From contig NZ_JANINM010000024.1 of the NCBI RefSeq assembly GCF_024509055.1, forward strand, positions 1-64,000: a DNA stretch of 64,000 nt, given 5' to 3'. Every line of letters starts with the position of its first letter. Position 1 is the first letter of the stretch. The translations under genes were made by a program, and so were the position numbers. The stretch is from Mesorhizobium sp. GTDB taxonomy: Bacteria > Pseudomonadota > Alphaproteobacteria > Rhizobiales > Rhizobiaceae. Shown piece after piece: positions 26,395 through 34,002 of this stretch. The notes below the pieces were generated by a model. The model was not told where the DNA came from and made no database searches. It saw only the letters and a program-made list of their open reading frames with translations.

Positions 26395-26428
26395 AAAAAA
26401 GAAAAGCGCCGCTGGTCGGCGGCGCTTT
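26395..26428. terminator. Bidirectional terminator between MBL hydrolase and BA14K gene
   Basis: A 10-bp stem AAAGCGCCGC (26403-26412) / GCGGCGCTTT (26419-26428). On the minus strand it is followed by TTTTCTTTTTT, a strong terminator for the BA14K gene. On the plus strand the T-run is only three bases. Confidence 0.8.
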
Positions 26429-26455
26429 GCTGAGGACAGGGAACCCTGGAGGTAG

Positions 26456-26863
26456 TTAGTTGGCGACGCAGAAATGCTGCTGGCCGTCATTGCCGGTGAA
26501 GGTGCCAGTGCGGGAATTGAAGGTGCGGTAACGGTCCGAGCAATACTCGTACCAGCCACGGGTCCAAGGCTCGGCATAGCGGTCGGCATAGACGACACGC
26601 GGCTCCACATAGTAGCGCCGAACGGGCCTGTCGACGTAATAGCCGTCATCGTAGGCCGGATCGTAGTATCTCGGCCCGGGGTTGCTGAGCGCACTGCCGA
26701 TCAGGGCGCCCGCGGCAAGGCCGACCACGCCCGCGGCGAGAGCGTCGCCACCACCGCCGCGATGGCGCCAGCGCCAGTCATCGGCGTTGGCCGCGGAGAA
26801 GGTGGCCAAAGTGGTCGCGGCGATGCCCGCGGTCAGAATGGCGGTCTTGAGAATTCGGTTCAT
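26456..26863 (-). CDS. BA14K-family secreted protein
   Basis: A 135-aa protein with an N-terminal signal peptide (MNRILKTAILTAGIAATTLA, cleavage near ANA-DD). A small hydrophobic glycine-rich stretch (about 43-62), a Tyr/Arg/Asp-rich middle and the C-terminal BA14K domain follow: YEYCSDRYRTFNSRTGTFTG then QHFCVAN with two Cys. The founding member is an immunoreactive, lectin-like Brucella protein. It is likely periplasmic or cell-envelope; its exact function in rhizobia is not established. AAGGAG precedes the ATG. Confidence 0.88.
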   Translation of the reverse strand: MNRILKTAILTAGIAATTLATFSAANADDWRWRHRGGGGDALAAGVVGLAAGALIGSALSNPGPRYYDPAYDDGYYVDRPVRRYYVEPRVVYADRYAEPWTRGWYEYCSDRYRTFNSRTGTFTGNDGQQHFCVAN

Positions 26864-27054
26864 TTTCGGTCTCCTTCGCGCCGGCCCGTGTATTTTCGGG
26901 GATGCGGGCCGGCTTTAGCAAAGATTAATAGAAGACCGTGGCTGAACGGAGGCTGAACGAATTTGGCCGAACAGCTGGACGGCCTGGGCACGACCATATT
27001 CCCGGCGGGAGCGGCCCCGCCTTACGCAAACTCCGTCGATCTGTCCTGGCCGGC

Positions 27055-27267
27055 TCAGCCGATCGACAGATTGACGGCCTTCGGACCCTTGCCGCGCTTG
27101 TCCGGCTCGGTGTCGAATGTCACTTTCTGCCCATCCTCAAGACCGGGAAGGCCCGACGCCTGCACGGCCGAAATGTGGACGAAGACATCCTTCGCGCCAT
27201 CATCCGGCGTGATGAAGCCGAAGCCTTTGGCATGGTTGAAGAATTTGACGGTGCCGGTCTGCGGCAT
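27055..27267 (-). CDS. Cold-shock protein (CspA family), copy 1
   Basis: A 70-aa single cold-shock domain. RNP1 is KGFGFITP and RNP2 is DVFVHISAV; it starts [11 protein letters not shown]. Such proteins bind single-stranded RNA or DNA and melt RNA structure. AGGGAG precedes the ATG. A second, closely similar gene lies 240 bases upstream on the same strand with its own terminator, so the two are separate units from a likely tandem duplication. Confidence 0.95.
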   Translation of the reverse strand: MPQTGTVKFFNHAKGFGFITPDDGAKDVFVHISAVQASGLPGLEDGQKVTFDTEPDKRGKGPKAVNLSIG

Positions 27268-27398
27268 GGGAAACTCCCTTTAATCCCATAAGTCCAGTCT
27301 CGGGCCGGCAAACTGCCCGAGAGGAAATTTGTCCTTTATTTTAGCGCCATCGGCAAGAAAAAGTTTTTGGCCGTCCGTCGGGCCATTTCCAACATGAA

Positions 27399-27427
27399 AA
27401 AGGCGCGACGGTTGCCGTCGCGCCTTT
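27399..27427 (-). terminator. Intrinsic terminator of cold-shock copy 2
   Basis: A perfect 13-bp stem (arms 27399-27411 and 27415-27427, three-base loop TTG). Read on the minus strand it ends in CCTTTTTC. It lies 80 bases after the stop of the upstream cold-shock gene. Confidence 0.85.
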
Positions 27428-27507
27428 GAATTTTCAGGGCTGCTTCGAAGCCGGTTCATGATCCGGCCTGGCCATTTCATCCGTGGATGGCGGATGGCGC
27501 CTGCCGA

Positions 27508-27720
27508 TCAGGCCGCGCGAAGGTTGACCGCCTTCGGGCCTTTGCCCATGCGGTCCGGCTCGACGTCGAACGTGACCTTCTGGCCGTCGACGAGCGTGCG
27601 CAAGCCGGAAGCCTCGATTGCGGAGATGTGAACGAACACGTCCTTCGCGCCGCCATCAGGCGTGATGAAGCCGAAGCCTTTGGTGGCGTTGAAGAACTTT
27701 ACGGTGCCGGTCTGGGCCAT
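27508..27720 (-). CDS. Cold-shock protein (CspA family), copy 2
   Basis: A 70-aa cold-shock domain protein, [21 protein letters not shown], with RNP2 DVFVHISAI. It differs from copy 1 mainly in the last third ([20 protein letters not shown]). ATG 27720 is chosen because AAGGAG lies at proper distance; the frame continues upstream without meaning. The 5' region is long, which fits the long structured leaders of cspA genes. Confidence 0.95.
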   Translation of the reverse strand: MAQTGTVKFFNATKGFGFITPDGGAKDVFVHISAIEASGLRTLVDGQKVTFDVEPDRMGKGPKAVNLRAA

Positions 27721-28183
27721 TGGGGGAAACTCCTTCACCCGTATCAGTCTTGTGGTTTGCCCTCTGCCTGGCGCCTTGGGCAAGTTCCGGTGGTTGCTTC
27801 GGCAGTCATGCATTTGCGCACGGTCAAACCCCCCGCCGAATAACGGGGCCGTCAGAGATTCACACTATCGGGGAAAGGTCGTCCAAAACGTTCCGCTCTC
27901 CGGGTCGCAAATGCCCGAACGCGAAATTTATTACACGGAAACGTGATGGTTGCAAGACTGCGACCGCGGGCGGGATATGGTTCGCCCAACGCAGCGCCTC
28001 GATAGACCCGGCGCTACCACAGGTCATCGGCCAGAAACGGACCAGGCATAGGCCAGCGCAAATCTCCACGGCGCGGGCTCTCGATTGGACCGATCTGCAA
28101 ACCAGGGTTGCATTGGCAGCCGGAATCGTGAGGATCGATTGGATCGGCCAGCCGCGGCGGCCGAAAGGGGTGAGGAGGCAAAG
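27721..28183. other. Long intergenic leader region between cold-shock copy 2 and the Kazal lipoprotein
   Basis: 463 bases without a supported gene. On the minus strand a plausible promoter (TTGCAA at 27950-27955, TAATAA at 27928-27933, 16-base spacer) would give a cold-shock transcript with a leader of about 200 bases. The remainder toward 28183 should hold the promoter of the lipoprotein gene; I see no clear hexamers there. Confidence 0.4.
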
Positions 28184-28594
28184 ATGCGGGTTCTGGCGGC
28201 AATCGTCTCGTTGAAAGGTTTGGCCGTGATGCTGCTGTCGGCGCTGCTGTCGGCGCTGCTGGCTGCTTGCACCGTCGTGGTCGACGACGGACCGCGTCCA
28301 TTGCCGCCAAGGCCGCATCCGCAAATTTGCACCGCGCAGTACCTGCCGGTCTGCGCGCGCCGCGGCGGCGACCGCCAGACATTCGCCAATGCCTGTCTCG
28401 CCGACAGGGCAGGCTACCGGATCGTGCGCGACGGTCCATGCCGCGACGGCGGTGGCGGAGGCGGCGAACAGACTTTCTGCACGCGCGAATACGCGCCGGT
28501 CTGCGCCAGGCGTCATGGCGAAGTGCGCACGTTCCCGAACGCCTGCGAAGCCCGCGCCGCCGACTATCGCATCCTCGGCGACGGGCCCTGTTGA
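28184..28594 (+). CDS. Lipoprotein with two Kazal-type protease-inhibitor domains
   Basis: A 136-aa protein. The signal peptide has a repeated hydrophobic LLSALLSALLAAC lipobox with Cys about residue 26. Two tandem Kazal-like domains follow, each with six-Cys-type spacing compressed to the pattern C-x8-C...C...C: ICTAQYLPVCARR...FANACLADRAGYRIVRDGPC and FCTREYAPVCARR...FPNACEARAADYRILGDGPC. They are separated by a Gly-rich linker. Kazal domains inhibit serine proteases, so a surface or periplasmic inhibitor is likely. ATG 28184 follows GAGGAGG; the upstream frame is not used. Confidence 0.88.
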   Translation: MRVLAAIVSLKGLAVMLLSALLSALLAACTVVVDDGPRPLPPRPHPQICTAQYLPVCARRGGDRQTFANACLADRAGYRIVRDGPCRDGGGGGGEQTFCTREYAPVCARRHGEVRTFPNACEARAADYRILGDGPC

Positions 28595-28779
28595 ATAGGC
28601 AAGCCGCCTCGCCCTCATCAGTACGGGCGGATGCAACGCCGGATCATCTTGAATTTCAAGCCCGCATGGCTTAGGTCCGGCGGACCAACAAACACGGCAG
28701 GTTTCCCATTAACCGAGATCAGAGAAGAGCGGCAAACGCGGGCGGCAAGCCAAATTCGGCCAGCCCGCTCGATCCTTAT

Positions 28780-30414
28780 GTGCACAAGGCGCTGCAACTG
28801 CACCAGGCCGGGCGCCGCCAGGAGGCCGAGGGGCTATACCGGCAGGTATTGGAGCGGCAGCCGAACCATGCCGGAGCGCTCCATTTCCTTGGGCTTTTGC
28901 TGCATCAGACCGGCCGAAGCGACGAGGGGCTCGGCCTCATCGAGCAGTCGGTCACGCTGCAGCCCGAGAATGCCGACTTTCTCAACAATATGGGCACGGT
29001 CATGCGCGACCTTGGACGTGTCCCGGCTGCCGTTGATTTCTTCCGTGGCGCGGTGGACATCCGGCCGGATCAGCTCGCTGCGCGCGACAATCTCGGATCG
29101 TCGCTGATGCAATTGGGCCAGTTGGAGGCTGCCGAGGAGATCTACCGCGGCACGATCGGCCGCAACCCGTTCCACGCCCGCGCCCGCATCGGCCTTGCCG
29201 AGACGTTGCAGGAAGCCGGCAGATTGGACGATGCCATTGCCGTGTTCCGCGAAGCGCTGTCGATCCGGCCGAAAGACGCAGAGCTTCTCTACGGGCTGGG
29301 CGTTGCCATGATGGAGAAGGGCAAGCTCGACGAGGCCACGGATCTCGCCCGGCAGGCGCTTGCGGCGGCTCCCGGCATGGCGAGGGCCTGGCTGCTCTTG
29401 ACGCAGGTCAAGCGCCAGACCGAACGCGACGCCGAACTGTCCGGAATGGAAGCCGAGCATGCAAAGGCGCCGCAGGGCAGCCTCGCGCGCATGCAGCTCT
29501 CCTTCGGCCTCGGCAAGGTCAATGACGACCTCAAGGATTACGGTCGCGCCTTCGACTATTTCGCCGAGGGCAATGCCATCCGCCGGCAGGCCATCGCCTA
29601 CGATCCCGTGAGGACGCGCGACGAGTTCGAGGCGATGAAGTCGGCCTTCGACAGGGACTTCTTCGACAAGCATCAGCCGAGCGGCATTTCGGACGATGCC
29701 CCGATCTTCGTCGTCGGCATGCCGCGTTCCGGCACGACGCTGGTCGAGCAGATCATCGCCAGCCATCCGCAGGTTTTCGGCGCAGGCGAGCTCAACATCC
29801 TGAAGACGGCGGTCGGCAAGCAGTTTCCGATGAGCATGCCGGGCGGCTTTCCCGGCGGGATAGCCGAGATGCCGGACAAGGCCTTTGCCGATGCCGGCCA
29901 GGCCTATCTCGACATGCTGCACGCCCGCTACCCTGGCTTCCGTCATGTCACCGACAAGATGCCAGGCAACTTCCTGCTGGTCGGCTTCATCCACATGATG
30001 CTGCCGAAGGCCAAGATCGTCCATTGCGCGCGCGATGCCGCGGCAACCTGCCTGTCGATCTTCAAGGTGCATTTCCGCGGCGACAGCCACCGCTACGGCT
30101 ATGACCTCGGCGAGCTCGCCGATTTCCACAACCTCTACACCGACATCATGGCGCACTGGCACAAGGTGCTGCCGGGCGTCGTGCATGATGTGCGCTACGA
30201 GGATTTCGTCGCCGACCAGGAAGGGCAGACAAGGGCGCTGATGGCGCATCTCGGCCTGCCGTGGGACGAGAAGGTGCTGTCGTTCCACGAAACCGATCGG
30301 CCGGTGCGCACAGCGTCGGCGGCGCAGGTGCGCCAGCCGATGTATCAGGGCTCGGTCGATCTGTGGAAGCGTTACGGCGAGAAGCTGAAGCCGTTGCTCG
30401 ACAAACTGGGCTGA
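28780..30414 (+). CDS. TPR-repeat protein with C-terminal sulfotransferase domain
   Basis: About 544 aa. Residues 1-240 are tetratricopeptide repeats (for example HFLGLLLHQTGRSDEGLGLIEQ, NNMGTVMRDLGRVPAAVDFF). Residues about 300-540 are a sulfotransferase domain with PAPS-binding loop IFVVGMPRSGTTLVEQII (about 307) and the 3'-phosphate region KIVHCARDAAATCLSIF. The start is uncertain: no ATG exists in the open frame, GTG 28780 is the first usual codon, and neither it nor ATT 28708 has a good ribosome-binding site. Possible substrates are proteins, glycolipids or Nod-factor-like molecules; none is shown. Confidence 0.9.
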   Translation: MHKALQLHQAGRRQEAEGLYRQVLERQPNHAGALHFLGLLLHQTGRSDEGLGLIEQSVTLQPENADFLNNMGTVMRDLGRVPAAVDFFRGAVDIRPDQLAARDNLGSSLMQLGQLEAAEEIYRGTIGRNPFHARARIGLAETLQEAGRLDDAIAVFREALSIRPKDAELLYGLGVAMMEKGKLDEATDLARQALAAAPGMARAWLLLTQVKRQTERDAELSGMEAEHAKAPQGSLARMQLSFGLGKVNDDLKDYGRAFDYFAEGNAIRRQAIAYDPVRTRDEFEAMKSAFDRDFFDKHQPSGISDDAPIFVVGMPRSGTTLVEQIIASHPQVFGAGELNILKTAVGKQFPMSMPGGFPGGIAEMPDKAFADAGQAYLDMLHARYPGFRHVTDKMPGNFLLVGFIHMMLPKAKIVHCARDAAATCLSIFKVHFRGDSHRYGYDLGELADFHNLYTDIMAHWHKVLPGVVHDVRYEDFVADQEGQTRALMAHLGLPWDEKVLSFHETDRPVRTASAAQVRQPMYQGSVDLWKRYGEKLKPLLDKLG

Positions 30415-30424
30415 GCTCTGGCGA

Positions 30425-30778
30425 CTACAGCTCCACGAACGGCTGGAAGCCGCCGAAGATCATGCGCTTGCCGTCGAAGGGCATGGCAGACCAGTCCATC
30501 TTGAGACGCTCATCGGCCATCACCTTGGCCATGGCGGCGTCGCGCTTCTGTTTGGACTCGTAGACGACCCAGGCAAAGATCACGATCTCATCGTCCTTGG
30601 CCTGCACGGCGCGCGGGAATGAGGTCAACTCGCCGTAAGGCACGTCGTCGCCGATGCATTCCACATAGGCGAGCGCGCCGTGTTCCTTCCAAATGGGGCC
30701 GGCGGTATTGGCCAGCTTCTTGTAGTCATCGAGCCGGGCCTTGGGCACGGCCAGAACGAAACCATCGACATAGGACAT
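30425..30778 (-). CDS. DUF1428 family protein
   Basis: A 117-aa protein of the YbaA/DUF1428 family with a ferredoxin-like (dimeric alpha/beta-barrel) fold. It begins MSYVDGFVLAVPKARLDDY and contains WKEHGALAYVECIGDDVPYGELTSFP and KVMADERLKMDWSAMPFDGKRMIFGGF. No enzymatic activity is established for the family. AAGGAG precedes the ATG. A terminator separates it from the upstream VOC gene, so it is an independent unit. Confidence 0.93.
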   Translation of the reverse strand: MSYVDGFVLAVPKARLDDYKKLANTAGPIWKEHGALAYVECIGDDVPYGELTSFPRAVQAKDDEIVIFAWVVYESKQKRDAAMAKVMADERLKMDWSAMPFDGKRMIFGGFQPFVEL

Positions 30779-30795
30779 GATGAACTCCTTCGCTG

Positions 30796-30834
30796 AAAAA
30801 CGAGCGCCGGGTCGGCGGGGATACGACCCGGCGC
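30796..30834 (-). terminator. Intrinsic terminator of the VOC gene
   Basis: Stem GCGCCGGGTC (30804-30813) / GACCCGGCGC (30825-30834). Read on the minus strand it is followed by TCGTTTTTC. It lies between the VOC and DUF1428 genes. Confidence 0.8.
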
Positions 30835-30886
30835 GGTGAGCGCATCGGCCCAGCCATAGGCGGGCGACGCGTGCTCGCTAGGAAGC

Positions 30887-31303
30887 CTACTTCACCGGCG
30901 CATTCATCGCCCAAGCGACGCCGAAGGGATCCTTCACCTGGCCCCAGCGGTCGCCCCAGAACATCACCTGGAGCGGCGTGACGATCTCGCAGCCGGCGTC
31001 GACCGCGCGCTTCCACCAGGCCTCGATATCGTCGCTGCCGAGATGGAGCTGCAGCGTGTAGCCCTGCGCTGCCTGGTGCGGATGGCCATGCTCGGGATAG
31101 GCGTCGCCAAGCATCAGCGTCGAGCCATTGATGTAGAGATGGATGTGCATGGTCCGGCCCTTGTCGTCGGGCGGATAGGCAAAGACTTCCTCCGCCCCGA
31201 AAGCCTTCTTGTAGAATTCGGCGGCCTTGGTGGCGCCGTCGACCTGCAGGTAAGGAGTCAATCCGCCAAGCACCTGTGCCCGGGGTGGGGTCTGGTCAGT
31301 CAT
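30887..31303 (-). CDS. VOC-family protein, PhnB-like (glyoxalase/bleomycin-resistance fold)
   Basis: A 138-aa vicinal-oxygen-chelate protein. It has GGLTPYLQVDGATKAAEFYKKAFGA, MHIHLYINGSTLMLGDAYPE and the C-terminal QVMFWGDRWGQVKDPFGVAWAM, the pattern of the PhnB/YdcF-like group. Members may bind metal, isomerise or hydrolyse small molecules, or bind drugs; the role here cannot be told. It is followed by its own terminator. Confidence 0.9.
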   Translation of the reverse strand: MTDQTPPRAQVLGGLTPYLQVDGATKAAEFYKKAFGAEEVFAYPPDDKGRTMHIHLYINGSTLMLGDAYPEHGHPHQAAQGYTLQLHLGSDDIEAWWKRAVDAGCEIVTPLQVMFWGDRWGQVKDPFGVAWAMNAPVK

Positions 31304-31445
31304 ATCCGTGGTCCTCTTTTTCGATTTGGTGGCCTTACGACCTTAGGACGGACGAGGCCGGGACGATCCTACACGGCCCACGAATTTTTTTGTACGGCCA
31401 CGCCTCGATCGGTTGGGCGACGGATTAGGGCGCATGGGCCCTTTT

Positions 31446-31628
31446 TCATATGACCCTGGCCGAGAAGATGGCCGAGCGCCGGCCGTTCCGGGTGTCGAAA
31501 ATTTCTGGAAAGCCGATGTCCTTGCACAATTCCGTAGGCAGCGAAAGCAGGATGCGCTCGCCGCGGCGGCGGGCGCGGGCCTCAGCATAGCGGCTCGCCA
31601 GATCGCCGATAGGTGACAGTATCGACAT
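31446..31628 (-). CDS. DUF1127-family small protein
   Basis: A 60-aa basic protein. The conserved DUF1127 core is visible as RRRGERILLSLPTELCKDIGFPEI. Small DUF1127 proteins in Agrobacterium and Rhodobacter affect phosphate and carbon metabolism and RNA turnover. ATG 31628 follows GGGAGA; the open frame extends 16 codons further without conservation. Confidence 0.75.
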   Translation of the reverse strand: MSILSPIGDLASRYAEARARRRGERILLSLPTELCKDIGFPEIFDTRNGRRSAIFSARVI

Positions 31629-31758
31629 GACGCGTTCTCCCTGATTGGTGCCGGCATCATCGTGTCGGCATCCCAAGGACGGGGCTGTGATCGGCGATCC
31701 GACAGGCCGCCTGAGTCTTTTTGTGCCCGGCCAACTCCGGACAGCAACCTTGCGGTCC

Positions 31759-33285
31759 TCAACCGGTCACATCGGCAACGGAGCGAAAGAACTCCTCCGG
31801 GCTGTCGACTTCGGTCAGCCGCCGCTTCTCGATCAGCCAGAAGCGATTGCCGACGGCGCGGATGAAGGAACGGTCGTGCGAGGCGAGCAGGCAGCTTGCC
31901 TCGTGCTTCAGCAATTCGGCCTCCAGCGCTTCCTGGCCGTCGATATCGAGGTGGTTGGTCGGCTCGTCGAGCAAATAGAAGTTGGGGTGGATGAGCCTCA
32001 GCACCAGCATCATCAGCCTTGACTTCTGCCCGCCGGACAATGCGCCGATCTTTCTTTCCTGCATCTCGATGGCGACGCCGGCTCCGGCGAGCAACGAACG
32101 AGCGCGCTGCTCGCCGACTTCGAACCGGCGCGAGACCATCGCCAGCGGGGTGTCGTCGCTGCTGATGCCCGAGAGCGCCTGGTCGCTGTAGCCGAGCACG
32201 GTGGACGGCGTCACCTTGACGTTCGGCACTGAGCCGGGTTCGGCAACGGCGTTGCGGATCATGGCAATGAAGCGCGACTTGCCGACGCCGTTGCGGCCGA
32301 GCAGAACGATGCGGTCGCCCTGGCAGATGTGGCGCTTGCCGGTCCTGAACAACAGGGTGCCGTCGGGCGTCTCCACCGCCGCGTCTTCCAGCGTGATCAG
32401 AACCTTGGCATGGGTGCCGCGATTGGCGAGCTTGATGGCGCCGGCCGATCGCTCCCGATGCGCCGCCACCGCCGCGTCTTCCAGCTTGTCCGCCCGCTCC
32501 TTGAGTTGCTTGGTCTTGACGGTGAGCAAATCGCTGCCGGAATTGATACCGACGTTGTTGAGCTTGGCGGCCTGCTTGCGCAGTTGCTGGGCGATCTTCA
32601 TGTCGCGCTCGAATTTGCGAGCCGTCGAGGCGTCCAGTTCGTCAAGGGTTTGCCTGGCGCGCGAATAGGGCAGCGCGAACACCGGCGATTCCTCCGGGCG
32701 CAGGAACAGCGTGCGGTTGGTGGTTGCGTCGAGAAAAGCGCGGTCGTGGCTGGCGATGATCACCGGCACCTCTCGCGGCAAGGCGTCGAGCCAGGTTTCC
32801 AAGAGGCTGATCTTGGCCAGGTCGAGATGGTTGGTAGACTCGTCAAGCAGGAGCACATCCGGATCGGTGACCCAGACGCGGGCAATCAGTGCCAGCCGCT
32901 GCCAGCCGCCGCTGAGCGCGCGCATCGGGCGCGCGCGCATGTCCTCGGGCACGTCAAGCGAATCCAGCACCAAGTCGACGCGCCAGAGCTCGCTGTCGTT
33001 CTGTTCGGGCGGCAAGGCATCAGCAACGACTTGATGGAAGCTGTGGTCGAGCAGCGCCTTGGGAACGGATTGCTCGGCATGGCCGACGCGAAGGCCGCGC
33101 GAGCGGGTAATGTCGCCTGCGGTGGCTTCAAATTCGCCGGCAAGGCATCTCAGCAAGGTGGATTTGCCACGGCCGTTGGCCGCGACGATGCCCAGCCGGT
33201 CGCCGGCAGCGATGGTGAGGTCGAGATTGGAGAAGAGCGGCGCACTCATGGTGACGCCGAGGGATTTGAGGCTGATCAAGGCCAT
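31759..33285 (-). CDS. ABC-F family ATPase
   Basis: A 508-aa soluble protein with two ABC domains and no membrane part. Walker A 1 is AANGRGKSTL, signature 1 is LSGGWQRLAL, Walker B 1 is DVLLLDEST; Walker A 2 is GRNGVGKSRF, signature 2 is LSGGQKSRLMML, Walker B 2 is FYLLDEPTNHLD. Between the domains is a charged linker (about 235-305, rich in Lys, Arg and Glu) that in ABC-F proteins reaches the ribosomal E and P sites. Members act in translation or protect ribosomes from antibiotics. The leader carries a candidate attenuator (33459-33559), which supports a link to ribosome stress. Confidence 0.92.
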   Translation of the reverse strand: MALISLKSLGVTMSAPLFSNLDLTIAAGDRLGIVAANGRGKSTLLRCLAGEFEATAGDITRSRGLRVGHAEQSVPKALLDHSFHQVVADALPPEQNDSELWRVDLVLDSLDVPEDMRARPMRALSGGWQRLALIARVWVTDPDVLLLDESTNHLDLAKISLLETWLDALPREVPVIIASHDRAFLDATTNRTLFLRPEESPVFALPYSRARQTLDELDASTARKFERDMKIAQQLRKQAAKLNNVGINSGSDLLTVKTKQLKERADKLEDAAVAAHRERSAGAIKLANRGTHAKVLITLEDAAVETPDGTLLFRTGKRHICQGDRIVLLGRNGVGKSRFIAMIRNAVAEPGSVPNVKVTPSTVLGYSDQALSGISSDDTPLAMVSRRFEVGEQRARSLLAGAGVAIEMQERKIGALSGGQKSRLMMLVLRLIHPNFYLLDEPTNHLDIDGQEALEAELLKHEASCLLASHDRSFIRAVGNRFWLIEKRRLTEVDSPEEFFRSVADVTG

Positions 33286-33320
33286 GTCGATTTCTCTGGT
33301 CTTTGCCGACTTCTTTGTTG

Positions 33321-33368
33321 GAGCATGATCTTCCCGAAAACCGGTTCCCACTTTTCGGGATCATGCTC
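33321..33368. repeat. Palindromic repeat of mesorhizobial type
   Basis: Arms GAGCATGATC (33321-33330) and GATCATGCTC (33359-33368) enclose a second pair, CCCGAAAA (33333-33340) and TTTTCGGG (33352-33359), around CCGGTTCCCAC. I know this motif as a dispersed repeat in rhizobial genomes. It sits 36 bases before the ABC-F start codon, in the mRNA leader. Confidence 0.8.
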
Positions 33369-33458
33369 TTTCGGCTCAATGCACTTTGACCGCGCGCCGG
33401 CCGGCCATCAGGCCAAGCTCAGCGGCACCACGAAGGGCGGACCAAAAATCGAAGCGGG

Positions 33459-33478
33459 AAAAACCCGGACCGTCCCGG
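33459..33478 (-). terminator. Predicted attenuator terminator in the ABC-F leader
   Basis: On the minus strand CCGGG-ACGG-TCCGG forms a five-pair stem (one G-U) with a four-base loop and is followed by GTTTTT. It begins one base after the leader-peptide stop codon. An alternative hairpin, GCCCTGC/GCAGGGC, lies within the last leader codons (33482-33505), so the two structures can compete depending on ribosome position. Confidence 0.6.
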
Positions 33479-33544
33479 TCAGCCCTGCAAGCAAGCTCGC
33501 AGGGCGCAAATCGGGCCACGCTGACGATGGTGGTTGTAGTTCAC
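33479..33544 (-). CDS. Predicted regulatory leader peptide of the ABC-F gene
   Basis: A 21-codon ORF with GTG start, 6 bases after a near-perfect AAGGAGG. The peptide begins V-N-Y-N-H-H-R-Q-R-G and ends A-L-R-A-C-L-Q-G, then TGA. The last codons lie inside a 7-bp-arm hairpin, and the U-tailed terminator follows immediately. This is the layout of ribosome-stalling leader peptides that control ABC-F and methyltransferase resistance genes. Expression and function are inference; the ORF, ribosome-binding site and hairpins are directly visible. Confidence 0.55.
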   Translation of the reverse strand: MNYNHHRQRGPICALRACLQG

Positions 33545-33625
33545 GCAGCCCTCCTTTCCAGAGTTCGAGACTAGAGATTGGGTACGCCGGGGAGGGATTG
33601 GTGGCAAGGGGCGGCAGGCTTCAGG

Positions 33626-33961
33626 TCAGACGGACCTCAAATGGCCGCCGTTCACTGCATATTCCTCATTCAAGTCGAGCAAGAAGTGGCCGAACACCAA
33701 GCTTTTGCTGAGATCGACGACTATGACCAGAAAGGTATTGAAGCGACCGGTGCCGATCAGAACATGATCGAACCGCCTAGGCGCGTCCCGATAGACATAG
33801 TGGACGTCGTTCAAATAGGGCAGGCCGATTTCGTCCAAGTCCAGCGACTCGACATATGGCCATATGTCGACGGCTGCCTCCGCTGTCGTAGTAACGTCCT
33901 GCATAGGCTCTGCAAAACAGGCCTTGAATTCGTCTTCCTGAAGTCTGCGAACAACGACCAT
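33626..33961 (-). CDS. Hypothetical protein
   Basis: A 111-aa acidic soluble protein without a signal peptide or membrane segment. It contains AVDIWPYVESLDLDEIGLPYLNDVHYVYRDAPRRFDHVLIGTGRFNTFLVIVVDL, given here only as description of a mixed alpha/beta pattern, and ends in DLNEEYAVNGGHLRSV. I do not recognise a family. It lies 41 bases downstream of uvrB on the same strand, so it may be cotranscribed. Codon usage looks native. Medium confidence that it is expressed. Confidence 0.65.
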   Translation of the reverse strand: MVVVRRLQEDEFKACFAEPMQDVTTTAEAAVDIWPYVESLDLDEIGLPYLNDVHYVYRDAPRRFDHVLIGTGRFNTFLVIVVDLSKSLVFGHFLLDLNEEYAVNGGHLRSV

Positions 33962-34002
33962 CGGGCCAGTCTAGATGTCGTTCGAACAGATCCGCAACCG
34001 GG

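Larger units (their letters stand above)
33286..33625 (-). other. Long leader of the ABC-F gene
   Basis: 340 bases without a large gene. In transcript order it holds a ribosome-binding site and 21-codon leader ORF (33479-33544), a hairpin with U-run (33459-33478), a palindromic repeat (33321-33368), and the ABC-F start. Its upper part up to 33625 must contain the promoter; I see no clear hexamers. Confidence 0.55.

Noticed and set aside
28834..30288. 484-codon open frame opposite the TPR-sulfotransferase
   Set aside because: Same cause; the plus-strand gene has TPR and P-loop motifs and the antisense product has none.
33386..33574. 62-codon plus-strand ORF in the ABC-F leader
   Set aside because: Basic low-complexity product, no ribosome-binding site; the opposite strand has the better-supported leader peptide.
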